Part shown: one piece after another, positions 1-5,766 of the stretch
Layout: each line of letters starts with the position of its first letter
How positions within the stretch are numbered: position 1 is the first letter of the stretch
Source: Bifidobacteriaceae bacterium
GTDB lineage: Bacteria > Actinomycetota > Actinomycetes > Actinomycetales > WQXJ01
Direction: 5' to 3'
Length of the DNA: 9,834 nt
NCBI GenBank assembly: GCA_031272565.1
Contig: JAISTN010000293.1
Location: forward strand, 1 to 9,834
Translations under genes and position numbers: made by a program
The notes under the pieces: model-generated
Told to the model about the DNA's origin: nothing
Database searches by the model: none
Seen by the model: only the letters and a program-made list of their open reading frames with translations

Positions 1-20
1 TCGGTAAAGCGCTCAAACAT
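1..20 (-). CDS. clpC: ClpC ATPase (Clp protease ATP-binding subunit), first six codons only
   Basis: Only the 5' end lies in the window. On the minus strand an ATG at 20-18 opens MFERFT and then runs off the edge. MFERFT is the usual start of actinobacterial ClpC, the AAA+ unfoldase that feeds substrates to ClpP in the cytoplasm. A strong ribosome binding site, AAAGGAG at 32-26, lies 5 nt upstream of the ATG and supports a real start. The 149 nt between this start and the macro-domain gene hold an inverted repeat resembling a ClgR box (118-136) and a TATAGG that could be a -10 element (71-66, minus). I saw no convincing -35. The identification rests on six residues plus the upstream signals. 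Another protein starting the same way is possible, and a few bases beyond the edge would settle it. Confidence 0.68.
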
Positions 21-117
21 GCAAGCTCCTTTGCGGGTGCGGGACTTCCTGGCGGCCCTCCACCGCCTATACACCCAATCATTGACTCTATCCTCTTCGA
101 GGCTACCCGGCCACACG

Positions 118-136
118 CTTTCGCCCAAGGCGCAAG
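118..136 (-). promoter_or_regulatory. ClgR-box-like inverted repeat upstream of clpC
   Basis: CTTTCGCCCAAGGCGCAAG is an interrupted inverted repeat centred on 127: CTT.CGCC pairs with GGCG.AAG around a 3-nt centre, with one mismatch in each arm. The core TCGCCCAAGGCG fits the core WCGCYNANRGCG of the ClgR consensus as I remember it from Corynebacterium. ClgR activates clpC and clpP genes in actinobacteria. The centre is about 107 bp upstream of the clpC ATG and about 55 bp upstream of a possible TATAGG -10 element (71-66, minus), a reasonable place for an activator. The assignment comes from motif match and position only. Confidence 0.5.
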
Positions 137-169
137 GTCCCCGGCCCCTGGCGGAGGCCGCCGGCCCGG

Positions 170-718
170 CTAGGCGAAGGCCCGTTGGAAGGCCTCAAAG
201 ACTTGCTGGCTGAACAACACGAACCTGACCGATTTGATTCCCGCCCAACCGGTCCGTTCGCCCAGAGCGACTTCAGCCGCCACCTTGGCGACGGCAGCGG
301 CGGACCAACCGTAGACCCCGGCGCTGATGGCCGGGAACGCCACCGATGCCGCCCCCACCTCCTGCGCCACCTGCAATGACCTGCGGAAACACGAGGCCAA
401 GAGGGCTGGGTCGGTTTGGCCCCAACGCCAGTTGGGGCCAACGGTGTGGATCACCCAGCGGCAGGCCAGCCGGCCGGCAGTGGTGGCCACGGCCTGGCCC
501 ACCGGCAGGCCGTCGGGATACTGCAGCCGCCGGACCTCACGGCAGGCGGCCAGCAAGGCCGGCCCGGCGGCCCGGTGGATGGCCCCGTCAACGCCCCCAC
601 CGCCCAGCAGGGTCGAGTTGGCGGCGTTAACTATGGCATCCGTCACTTCGTGCGTAATATCACCTAGAACGCACTCGATTCGGGGCGCGTTGTGGCTGGT
701 CAAGCCGGGTCCAGTCAT
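170..718 (-). CDS. Macro-domain protein (MacroD type, O-acetyl-ADP-ribose deacetylase family)
   Basis: This 182-residue protein is essentially one macro domain, which binds ADP-ribose. MacroD-type members remove ADP-ribose from acidic residues or deacetylate O-acetyl-ADP-ribose. The visible signatures are GDIT (19-22), AIVNAANS (28-35), the glycine loop GGGGVDGAIH (39-48), which matches the catalytic loop of the MacroD class, HTVGP (91-95) and the phosphate-binding stretch AFPAISAGVYGW (127-138). The length is typical. The ATG at 718-716 overlaps the dtd stop in ATGA, so the two genes are probably translationally coupled. After the stop, a GC-rich hairpin (GGCGG-AGG-CCGCC, 150-162) without a T-run is the only terminator-like element before clpC. 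The substrate cannot be read from sequence. Pairing with dtd suggests translation-linked housekeeping, but that is inference. Confidence 0.93.
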   Translation of the reverse strand: MTGPGLTSHNAPRIECVLGDITHEVTDAIVNAANSTLLGGGGVDGAIHRAAGPALLAACREVRRLQYPDGLPVGQAVATTAGRLACRWVIHTVGPNWRWGQTDPALLASCFRRSLQVAQEVGAASVAFPAISAGVYGWSAAAVAKVAAEVALGERTGWAGIKSVRFVLFSQQVFEAFQRAFA

Positions 719-1140
719 GCCTCTACCACCAACGTGACCGGGCCGTCATTGACCAAGCTGACACGCATGTCGGCTCCAAACACGCCCCGGGCCACCGTCA
801 GGCCGCGTTCCTCCAGCAGTGTCCCCACCCTTTCAACCCAAGGCTCAGCGACCGGTCCCGGCGCGGCGTGGCTCCAGGATGGCCGGCGGCCCTTCTTGGT
901 GTCGGCATAGAGGGTGAACTGACTGATCAGAAGGACCGGCGCGCCGGCTTCCTGGGCGCCCTGTTCGCCGCGCAGCAGTTTCAGTTCGGCAATCTTGCGT
1001 GCCATCCGCTGGGCCTGTTCTTCGCCATCACCGTGAGTGACGCCCAGCAGGACCACCAAGCCGGGACCTGTGAAGGCACCAGTGACTTGGCCGTCCACCG
1101 CGACCTGGGCACCGTCCGCCCGCTGTATGACCGCCCGCAT
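715..1140 (-). CDS. dtd: D-aminoacyl-tRNA deacylase
   Basis: The 141-residue product belongs to the DTD family, cytoplasmic proofreading enzymes that hydrolyse D-amino acids (and glycine) mischarged on tRNA. Diagnostic features are the N-terminal MRAVIQRA, the active-site stretch SQFTLYAD (73-80), KGRRPSW (83-89) and the C-terminal NDGPVT (131-136), which holds the Gly-cisPro dipeptide (133-134) that reaches into the neighbouring active site of the dimer. I chose the ATG at 1140 because it gives the family's N-terminus and has GGGGAG 5 nt upstream. A longer reading from 1233 adds 31 residues that lack family character and would run into the DUF2516 gene. The gene follows the DUF2516 gene by 19 nt and overlaps the macro-domain gene by 4 nt, so the three probably form one operon. 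Confidence 0.96.
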   Translation of the reverse strand: MRAVIQRADGAQVAVDGQVTGAFTGPGLVVLLGVTHGDGEEQAQRMARKIAELKLLRGEQGAQEAGAPVLLISQFTLYADTKKGRRPSWSHAAPGPVAEPWVERVGTLLEERGLTVARGVFGADMRVSLVNDGPVTLVVEA

Positions 1141-1159
1141 CTTGATCTCCCCCTGACCG

Positions 1160-1504
1160 TTACCAGCCGCCGCGCTGGTTGCCGCCCTGCGGCGGGCGCC
1201 GGCCGGAATATGGCTTGACGGCCGGGCGGACATCGACCAGGAAAACTAGGGCCGCCACCAGCGCGGCCACCGACAGGATGCCGCCAAAGCCCAGCATCTG
1301 GCTGCCGGCCGGGAAGGACAGGAAACCGACGGCGGCGGCGGCGCCGGTGACGCCAACCCAGAAGCCCTTGGTCCGCTTGCCGGCGGCCACGTAAGCCGTA
1401 GCCGGCGCGATCAGCGCCTGCACCAAGGCCCAGACCTGGACAATGAAGGCGGCCAGGGCCAGCGCCAGGTAAACCAGCGTCTGGGCGGTCACGGCATACA
1501 ACAC
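1160..1504 (-). CDS. DUF2516 family membrane protein
   Basis: From a GTG at 1504 this encodes 114 residues with three likely membrane helices at about 8-30, 47-65 and 72-92 and a short basic, glycine-rich tail. The segment WALVQALIAPATAYVAAGKRTKGFW resembles the core of DUF2516, an actinobacterial family of small membrane proteins with no known function. The GTG has AGG about 9 nt upstream; a TTG directly after it and a GTG three codons further on are alternatives. The frame stays open to an ATG at 1678, but the extra 58 residues look like translated intergenic DNA, rich in Pro and His with no helix. It is followed after 19 nt by dtd. Family placement is fairly secure, the exact start less so. 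Confidence 0.82.
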   Translation of the reverse strand: MLYAVTAQTLVYLALALAAFIVQVWALVQALIAPATAYVAAGKRTKGFWVGVTGAAAAVGFLSFPAGSQMLGFGGILSVAALVAALVFLVDVRPAVKPYSGRRPPQGGNQRGGW

Positions 1505-1631
1505 GTCACCAAGCCTAAGTGGTTTGGGGACCGGGTGGGGACTGAGGTGGCCCCCGGAAGGTTCGTGTGCGGTGAAATGCACCGGTGGGTCAATCCGGCC
1601 TGGCGGTGGCCACTCAAGTGCAAGGTAAGCG

Positions 1632-1650
1632 CATTTGTGGGTCACAAATG
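1632..1650. promoter_or_regulatory. Perfect inverted repeat in the gap upstream of the DUF2516-dtd operon
   Basis: CATTTGTG-GGT-CACAAATG has perfect 8-bp arms and a 3-nt centre. It is AT-rich for this genome and lies near the middle of the 257-nt gap (1505-1761) between ygfZ and the DUF2516 gene. It sits 128 nt upstream of the chosen GTG, next to a TANNNT-type -10 candidate on the minus strand (TACCTT, 1627-1622). No acceptable -35 sits at the right distance. It could be an operator for a dimeric regulator or a small transcript hairpin. Apart from this and the palindromic element at the ygfZ end, I see nothing else in the gap. Confidence 0.35.
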
Positions 1651-1758
1651 GGCTGCCAACACCCCGTGCGTGTCCCAAAGATGCACTTCACCTGCACCAA
1701 CCTGCCCTCCAACCAGCCCAATTGTCCTGGCGACTTGTTTTCCTCGCACCAACCCAGG

Positions 1759-1789
1759 CAGTCACCCGGGGACAGGACCCAGGTGACCA
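1759..1789. repeat. Solo 31-bp palindromic element, same family as the 8020-8242 array
   Basis: The arms GTCACC (1761-1766) and GGTGAC (1782-1787) flank a core GGGGACAGGACCC. Aligned without gaps, this 31-bp stretch matches 24 of 31 positions of the array unit at 8068-8098 and 24 of 31 of the reverse complement of the unit at 8020-8050, so it falls between the two array types. It overlaps the end of ygfZ: its first third spans the stop codon (1764-1762) and the rest encodes the last eight residues (GHLGPVPG), which look like an added tail. It may act as the 3' hairpin of ygfZ. Confidence 0.6.
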
Positions 1790-2916
1790 GCCCGGCGGCG
1801 CGGGGCCAGGCGCGAGTCCGGTTCACCGCTGGCCGGCACAATCTCGGTTTGGGCGGCCGCGACCAAGCCACCCGTGGCCGCCGGCACGGCGACCCGCAAG
1901 GCGGCGACCGGGTCCAGCGTCCGCTTGACCAGCGCCAAGGCGATTGGCCCCTGCTCCAAGTGCACCGCCACCGCCGTGACGTGACCCAACGGCTCGGCCT
2001 CGGGGCCGGCGCCGGCCATGAAGACCGCCGCCCCTGGCTGCGGCAAGACGGTCTGCGAACCGTCCAGGTCCAGGAAGACCAGGCGCCGGGGCGGCCGGCC
2101 CAGGTTCAGCACCTTGGCCACCGCCTCTTGCCCCCGGTAGCAACCCGAATTGGGCGTCACCGCGGTGCGCAGTAGGTCCAGTTCATGGGGCAGCGTGCGG
2201 CCGTCAGCGGCCTCGGCTCCCGCCCGGGGCCGCCAGGCGGCGATCCGGTTGGCCTCCAGCACGCCGGCGGCGTCCACTTGGGTCGCCCCGGCCGCCGCTG
2301 CCGCCTGGACCACCTCCGGCCAGTGTTCGCCCAGCAGCACCACCAGCCGCAACCGCCAGCCCGCCCCGGGATGAACCGGGCCCTTAGGGCCATAACAGGG
2401 TGCGCCTTCGACCGGGCCCGGCCAAGGGTCGTCCCAGGTGGCCAAGGCCCCGGCGGCCGCGATGGCCGCGGCCGCCGGACCTGGTCCCGGCACCGCGATG
2501 ACCAACGCCGGCACCACCTGCACCGACACCTGATAACGGAAACGCATCGACTCCAGGTAGGCCGCCAGAACCTCGGCAGCGCCATCGGTCACCAACCAGG
2601 TCTGGTCGTCCTGATCCACCACCGCCAGACCAAACTGGAGGTGCCCCTGGGGGTCCAAGATCAGGGCCTCACGGCTCTCGCCCGGGGCCAGGCCAGCCCC
2701 GGGTTGAACCTCAGTGCCCCGCAAGCCCCGGCGGGCGGAGACGTCGCTCAAGCGCTTGGTGGTCAAGGCATCGAGCCACTTGAGCCGGTCCGGGCCAGCC
2801 ACCGCCACCACCCTCTGGGACGGCAGCGGCGCAAAGGCCAGGCCCTCGGCCCACCGGCGCTGCCCGGCGGCGTCCAGCCAAACCGGACCAGAGCTCGCTA
2901 CCACCGCCTCGGTCAC
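1762..2916 (-). CDS. ygfZ: YgfZ/GcvT-domain folate-binding protein
   Basis: The 384-residue protein belongs to the YgfZ branch of the GcvT family, folate-dependent proteins that help assemble or repair certain Fe-S enzymes, including tRNA-modifying ones. The YgfZ signature appears as SGCYRGQE (257-264) with the key cysteine at 259, preceded by PHELDLLRTAV and followed by NLGRPPRRLVFLDLDG. The usual motif begins K-G-C-Y; here the lysine is serine. The N-terminal half has the expected VAGPDRLKWLDALTT stretch. It starts at GTG 2916, which overlaps the TGA of the upstream nitrobindin-like gene in GTGA, so the two are coupled. The Ala/Gly-rich middle, with a run around 146-158, is probably lineage-specific. 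The C-terminus runs into a dispersed palindromic element. Family assignment is firm; the physiological client enzymes are unknown. Confidence 0.93.
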   Translation of the reverse strand: MTEAVVASSGPVWLDAAGQRRWAEGLAFAPLPSQRVVAVAGPDRLKWLDALTTKRLSDVSARRGLRGTEVQPGAGLAPGESREALILDPQGHLQFGLAVVDQDDQTWLVTDGAAEVLAAYLESMRFRYQVSVQVVPALVIAVPGPGPAAAAIAAAGALATWDDPWPGPVEGAPCYGPKGPVHPGAGWRLRLVVLLGEHWPEVVQAAAAAGATQVDAAGVLEANRIAAWRPRAGAEAADGRTLPHELDLLRTAVTPNSGCYRGQEAVAKVLNLGRPPRRLVFLDLDGSQTVLPQPGAAVFMAGAGPEAEPLGHVTAVAVHLEQGPIALALVKRTLDPVAALRVAVPAATGGLVAAAQTEIVPASGEPDSRLAPRRRAGHLGPVPG

Positions 2917-3473
2917 TTAGCATCCACCCGTTGCAGACGGGCGGCCAGGTAGCTGCGCAGCGAGTGGCCAAAGGCCGCCAGGTCCCAGGCCCACAGCAGA
3001 TCGCCTTCCACCAAGCCATACAACCGGGTCGCGGCGTCCATCCGCGGGGCGGAGGCAGACCGGACCATGGCGTCGGTGCCCAACTGAACCCGCGGACCAT
3101 TCACCTCGCCCAGGTAGACCGACACCACACCGACCGGGTCGGCGATGAAAACCTCCACCTCGAAGGGTGGATCGGCCCGGTCCTGCCCTGGCGTGACCCG
3201 CCAAAAGCCGGTCTCTTGGTGCCACAACTGGCCCGGCTCCGCCGGGCCAGGCGCCTCATCCGGGCCAGGCGCCTCATCCGGGTCGGCCGCCAGCCAGGTC
3301 GAAGCCTGGTACGACAGGTAGGGGCCGCCATCGGCCACAAACGACACCTGTTGCACAATGCGGCTCTCCGGGATGTCCGGGTAGCCCACGGTGCCCTCAC
3401 CCCGCCACGACCCCACCAGCCAAGCCAGGGGATACACCTCCGGCGGCAGGTCTGCTGCCAACGTGAACACCAT
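2913..3473 (-). CDS. Nitrobindin-like FABP/THAP4-type beta-barrel protein (DUF1794)
   Basis: The 186-residue protein has the hallmarks of the small beta-barrel family that includes nitrobindin: LVGSWRGEGTVGYPDI (19-34), GGPYLSYQASTW (49-60), WHQETGFWR (84-92) and the C-terminal barrel strands with DLLWAWDLAAFGHSLRSYL. Nitrobindins bind ferric heme through a C-terminal histidine and isomerise peroxynitrite, while some actinobacterial FABP-like relatives lack heme. Histidines at 85 and 170 are possible contacts, but without an alignment I cannot say which class this is. The ATG at 3473 has AGGAGG 5 nt upstream. Residues 66-77 hold a duplicated DEAPGP in a loop between strands, caused by an 18-bp tandem duplication. 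It overlaps ygfZ by 4 nt. The upstream membrane-protein gene ends 88 nt before it, so an own promoter is possible, though I see none clearly. Confidence 0.88.
   Translation of the reverse strand: MVFTLAADLPPEVYPLAWLVGSWRGEGTVGYPDIPESRIVQQVSFVADGGPYLSYQASTWLAADPDEAPGPDEAPGPAEPGQLWHQETGFWRVTPGQDRADPPFEVEVFIADPVGVVSVYLGEVNGPRVQLGTDAMVRSASAPRMDAATRLYGLVEGDLLWAWDLAAFGHSLRSYLAARLQRVDAK
3243..3282. repeat. 18-bp tandem duplication inside the nitrobindin-like gene
   Basis: The unit CGGGCCAGGCGCCTCATC occurs at 3243-3260 and 3261-3278, identical in both copies, with four more bases of a third. Being a multiple of three, it keeps the frame and encodes DEAPGP twice in a loop of the barrel. Perfect identity suggests a recent slippage event, and copy number may vary between strains. 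Confidence 0.85.
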
Positions 3474-3561
3474 CAGGTCCTCCTCATCACGTCACGCCGC
3501 CGGCCCCGCGGCCAGCCACCCAACCAACCAATCGTCCAGCCCCCGGATCACCCAGCCACGC

Positions 3562-4383
3562 TCACCGTGTCATGGCCACGGCCCAAACGGGCACCGCCAC
3601 CGCCGCCACCGGCAGCGCCACCAAGGCCAAATCAGCCAAGCCAAGCCCCCGCCGCCACATTGGCGCCGGGGCCGAAATCAACCACAGGGCGGCCGGCGCC
3701 ACCCCGGCCACTGCCCCCAGGCACAGGCCCACCCACCAGGTCAGCCCGCCCAGCGCGCCACCACCGTAACCAGCCACGGCCCCCGCCAGGACGGCCAAGA
3801 CCGCCGCCAACCCAACCCGGTGCGACGCCAACGGGCCCCACCACCCCGCCGGCCAGGCCCGGCCAAAGGCCAAAGCCAAAGCCGCCCCAGTGATGCCGCA
3901 ACCGGTCACCACGGCCATGGCCACCCCGGAAGGCCAGTCCGGCCCAGCGCCACTAGCCAGCGTGTCCCGCAGCGGCGTGGCCACCGCCGGCACCCCGGCC
4001 CACACGCCGATCACGGCCGTCAACGCAGCCCCACCCGTGGTAGCAGTCAAGGATCGCACCAGATCCGGCCGCGGGGCCGGCCGGACCAGTTCCCGCACCA
4101 CACAGGCCGGGAAGCCCACGGCCAGGGCCAGCAGCATGGCCAGCGCCGGGGCGTCATCGCCCTCCCAGACCACCGCCAAACTAACCGACACGGCCAGGGT
4201 CAGGACCAGCGCCGCCCGGGCCGAATGCGCCGCCGCCACCCGCGTCAGGGCTGGCCAGCCCACCGCCAGGGCCAGCCCCACGGCGCAGATCATCACCAGG
4301 TCCCAGGGGCTCTCAAACCAGAACCCTGCCGCCGGCGCCCAGCCAACCATGGCGACCAGCGCCAGGCGGAGATATGTGACCAA
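3562..4383 (-). CDS. Multi-pass membrane protein of unknown function
   Basis: I do not recognise this 273-residue protein. It is very rich in Ala, Val, Leu and Gly and has about nine likely membrane helices (roughly 6-23, 28-45, 57-73, 78-95, 113-135, 152-173, 188-207, 212-236, 248-268). The largest soluble stretches are short: the RELVRPAPRPDLVR loop (97-110) and a loop around 136-151. No transporter, protease or transferase motif stands out. The chosen start is a TTG at 4383, supported by AAAGGAG at 4400-4394 with about 10 nt of spacing; no better in-frame start has such a site. It is divergent from glnR across a 150-nt shared promoter region and may be co-regulated with it or by it. The coding reading is supported by its length and the clean helix pattern. 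An unrelated long frame overlaps on the plus strand but reads as low-complexity Pro/Arg/His. Confidence 0.78.
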   Translation of the reverse strand: MVTYLRLALVAMVGWAPAAGFWFESPWDLVMICAVGLALAVGWPALTRVAAAHSARAALVLTLAVSVSLAVVWEGDDAPALAMLLALAVGFPACVVRELVRPAPRPDLVRSLTATTGGAALTAVIGVWAGVPAVATPLRDTLASGAGPDWPSGVAMAVVTGCGITGAALALAFGRAWPAGWWGPLASHRVGLAAVLAVLAGAVAGYGGGALGGLTWWVGLCLGAVAGVAPAALWLISAPAPMWRRGLGLADLALVALPVAAVAVPVWAVAMTR

Positions 4384-4488
4384 AGCCGGACTTCTCCTTT
4401 ACTGTGGTCTTGGCAGCCGTTCGCTCCAGTGCGGCGGGTAAGGGCGTTAGTGCCCTCCCGCTTAACGAAAACGGCCGGTTGCCAATAT

Positions 4489-4503
4489 GCTTCACCTTGA
4501 AGC
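4489..4503. promoter_or_regulatory. Palindrome in the shared glnR / membrane-protein promoter region
   Basis: GCTTCA-CCT-TGAAGC is a perfect inverted repeat with 6-bp arms in the 150-nt divergent region 4384-4533, ending 31 nt before the glnR ATG and 18 nt before its ribosome binding site (AAGGAG, 4521-4526). It overlaps the only -35-like hexamer I could pair with a weak -10 for glnR (TTCACC at 4491-4496, TCTACA at 4515-4520, spacing 18). A second, weaker hairpin, AGGGC-GTTAGT-GCCCT, lies at 4441-4456. The palindrome could be an operator, but I recognise no regulator for it. I did not find a clear GlnR box in this region. Confidence 0.35.
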
Positions 4504-4533
4504 TTTCCCTCCACTCTACAAAGGAGCACCCCC

Positions 4534-5433
4534 ATGGCGGAGGTTCTGCTGCTCACCGTGGCACAGAGTACCTCGGCATCCGTGCTCCCTGCGCTCGATT
4601 TCCTGCCCCACCGGGTGCGGGTCCAAGGGCTAGACCCGTCCTCGCTGGTGGATCTGCCGCAAACCGACTTGGTGATTCTGGACGCCCGCAAGGACCTGCA
4701 ATCCGCCCGGGCCACCGCCCGCCTGCTGGGCGCCACCGGCCTGGCGGTGCCGCTCATCCTGGTGGTGACCGAGGGCGGCTTGACGGCCCTGACGGCCGAA
4801 TGGGGCGCGCGTGACTTTGTGCTGGCCTCTGCCAGCCCGGCGGAAGTCGAGGCCCGCATCCGGTTGGCTCTGGCCACCCCGGTGATGGGCGGCCAGGACG
4901 AAGACGATGAAGCCATCGCCCAGGGCCACCTGGTGATCGACCCGGTGGCCTACACCGCCAAACTGCACGGCCACACCCTTGACCTGACCTACAAGGAGTT
5001 CGAGTTGCTGCGCTACCTGGCCGCCCACCCCGGCCGGGTCTTCACCCGCACCCAGCTACTGCAAGAGGTCTGGGGCTACGACTACTACGGCGGCACCCGC
5101 ACCGTGGATGTCCACGTGCGGCGCCTGCGCGCCAAGCTGGGCCCGGAATACGACCAGTTGATTGGCACCGTACGCAACGTCGGCTATCGCTTTGACGCAC
5201 CGAAGGAACGCCGGGGGGCATCAGGGGAAGATGACGCCGCCGATGTCGATCCCGAGGCCACCGCAGAGGACTTGGACTTTGAGGACCAGGCGGCCCCGGC
5301 CCCGGCACCGGCCGCTCCGGCCACGCCGCCCAGCCCCCCGGCCAAGCCGGCCAACGGCACCAAGCCGGCCGCGGTCGCGGCCACCAAGGCGGCGGCCCGG
5401 CCAGCCAACCGCCCAGTCAGGGTGGCCCGCTAA
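4534..5433 (+). CDS. glnR: GlnR, orphan OmpR-type nitrogen regulator
   Basis: The product (299 residues) matches actinobacterial GlnR, the global regulator of nitrogen assimilation, which works without a partner kinase. The N-terminal receiver-like domain (about 1-120) keeps Asp50 and Arg52 in [10 protein letters not shown]. In GlnR this Asp is thought to serve dimer contacts rather than phosphorylation. [20 protein letters not shown] stretch follows (about 73-91). The winged-helix DNA-binding domain (about 130-222) contains [20 protein letters not shown], then [20 protein letters not shown] and [10 protein letters not shown], nearly diagnostic for GlnR. After residue 225 an acidic segment leads into a long Ala/Pro tail that ends basic ([11 protein letters not shown]), making the protein longer than the usual 220-270 residues. 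The ATG has AAGGAG 7 nt upstream. It is divergent from the membrane-protein gene and followed by the phosphate operon, so nitrogen control sits beside phosphate uptake; whether it controls these neighbours is not visible. Confidence 0.94.
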   Translation: MAEVLLLTVAQSTSASVLPALDFLPHRVRVQGLDPSSLVDLPQTDLVILDARKDLQSARATARLLGATGLAVPLILVVTEGGLTALTAEWGARDFVLASASPAEVEARIRLALATPVMGGQDEDDEAIAQGHLVIDPVAYTAKLHGHTLDLTYKEFELLRYLAAHPGRVFTRTQLLQEVWGYDYYGGTRTVDVHVRRLRAKLGPEYDQLIGTVRNVGYRFDAPKERRGASGEDDAADVDPEATAEDLDFEDQAAPAPAPAAPATPPSPPAKPANGTKPAAVAATKAAARPANRPVRVAR

Positions 5434-5644
5434 GAAGCTGGCCCTGCGCCCCAAGAGGTGATTCCTGCCCCACCGTGACCCCCCACCACGCCCTCCACCC
5501 CGCGCCACGCCTCGCACCGGTGGCCGGGACCATCAACCAGGTCTTCCGGCCAGACTTGAGTTAGGGTTGGGTAGCCGGGCCGCGGCAGCCCCGGGCTCCA
5601 ACATTTGCCGCTACGAGCGGCCTTCGCGCCGACAGGCGCTCCGC

Positions 5645-5716
5645 GGTCCGGCATTCACTTGCCCCGGCAGGCGTGACGCTGGTCCGGTATTGACTGGCCT
5701 CAACGGGCGTTACGCT
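5645..5716 (+). repeat. 36-bp imperfect tandem repeat in the phosphate-operon promoter region
   Basis: Two units, 5645-5680 and 5681-5716, match at 28 of 36 positions. Both begin GGTCCGG, share ATT.ACT.GCC, and end in the small palindrome GCGTNACGC (GCGTGACGC at 5671-5679, GCGTTACGC at 5707-5715). The second copy lies where a -10 region is expected, and the ATT.ACT part of that unit contains the TTGACT -35 candidate. A repressor or activator that binds direct repeats could use these; PhoP-type regulators do, but the units do not match a Pho box I know. The rest of the 333-nt gap (5434-5766) holds only weak GC hairpins and no small ORF I can support. Confidence 0.6.
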
Positions 5717-5721
5717 ATAGG
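5690..5721 (+). promoter_or_regulatory. Candidate promoter of the DUF47-pit-lipoprotein operon
   Basis: TTGACT (5690-5695) is a good -35 hexamer. Possible -10 elements are TACGCT (5711-5716, spacer 15, fits TANNNT) or TATAGG (5716-5721, spacer 20). Neither spacing is ideal, so the exact -10 is uncertain. It ends about 45 nt upstream of the operon's first start codon and overlaps the second unit of the 36-bp repeat, so binding there would interfere with RNA polymerase. Confidence 0.4.
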
Positions 5722-5766
5722 CGGCCCGAACCTGACGGCCAAGCCTCAGATGCGATGGAGACCTCA

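Noticed and set aside
1573..1700. Inverted pair GTGAAATGCACC / GATGCACTTCAC in the ygfZ-DUF2516 gap
   Set aside because: Two mismatches over 12 nt and about 100 nt apart; not distinguishable from chance.
2185..2952. 255-residue plus-strand frame opposite ygfZ
   Set aside because: Antisense shadow; no domain, while the minus strand carries the YgfZ motif.
2960..3000. Further copies of the 31-bp palindrome inside genes, suggested by AGGTCCCAGG-like strings (also near 4296 and 9462)
   Set aside because: They lack the inverted arms and encode conserved residues such as AWDL in the nitrobindin-like protein, so the similarity is coincidental.
3391..4500. Long plus-strand frame of 369 residues opposite the membrane-protein gene
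   Set aside because: Low-complexity Pro/Arg/His/Gln composition typical of the antisense of a GC-rich gene; the minus strand gives a clean multi-helix protein with a good ribosome binding site.
4384..4533. GlnR box (autoregulation) upstream of glnR
   Set aside because: TTAAC and GAAAAC occur near 4461-4473, but not with the spacing of the known GTnAC/GAAAC repeats.
5566..5600. Terminator-like hairpin after glnR (GCCGGG...CCCGGGC)
   Set aside because: The stem needs bulges, lies about 140 nt past the stop and has no T-run.
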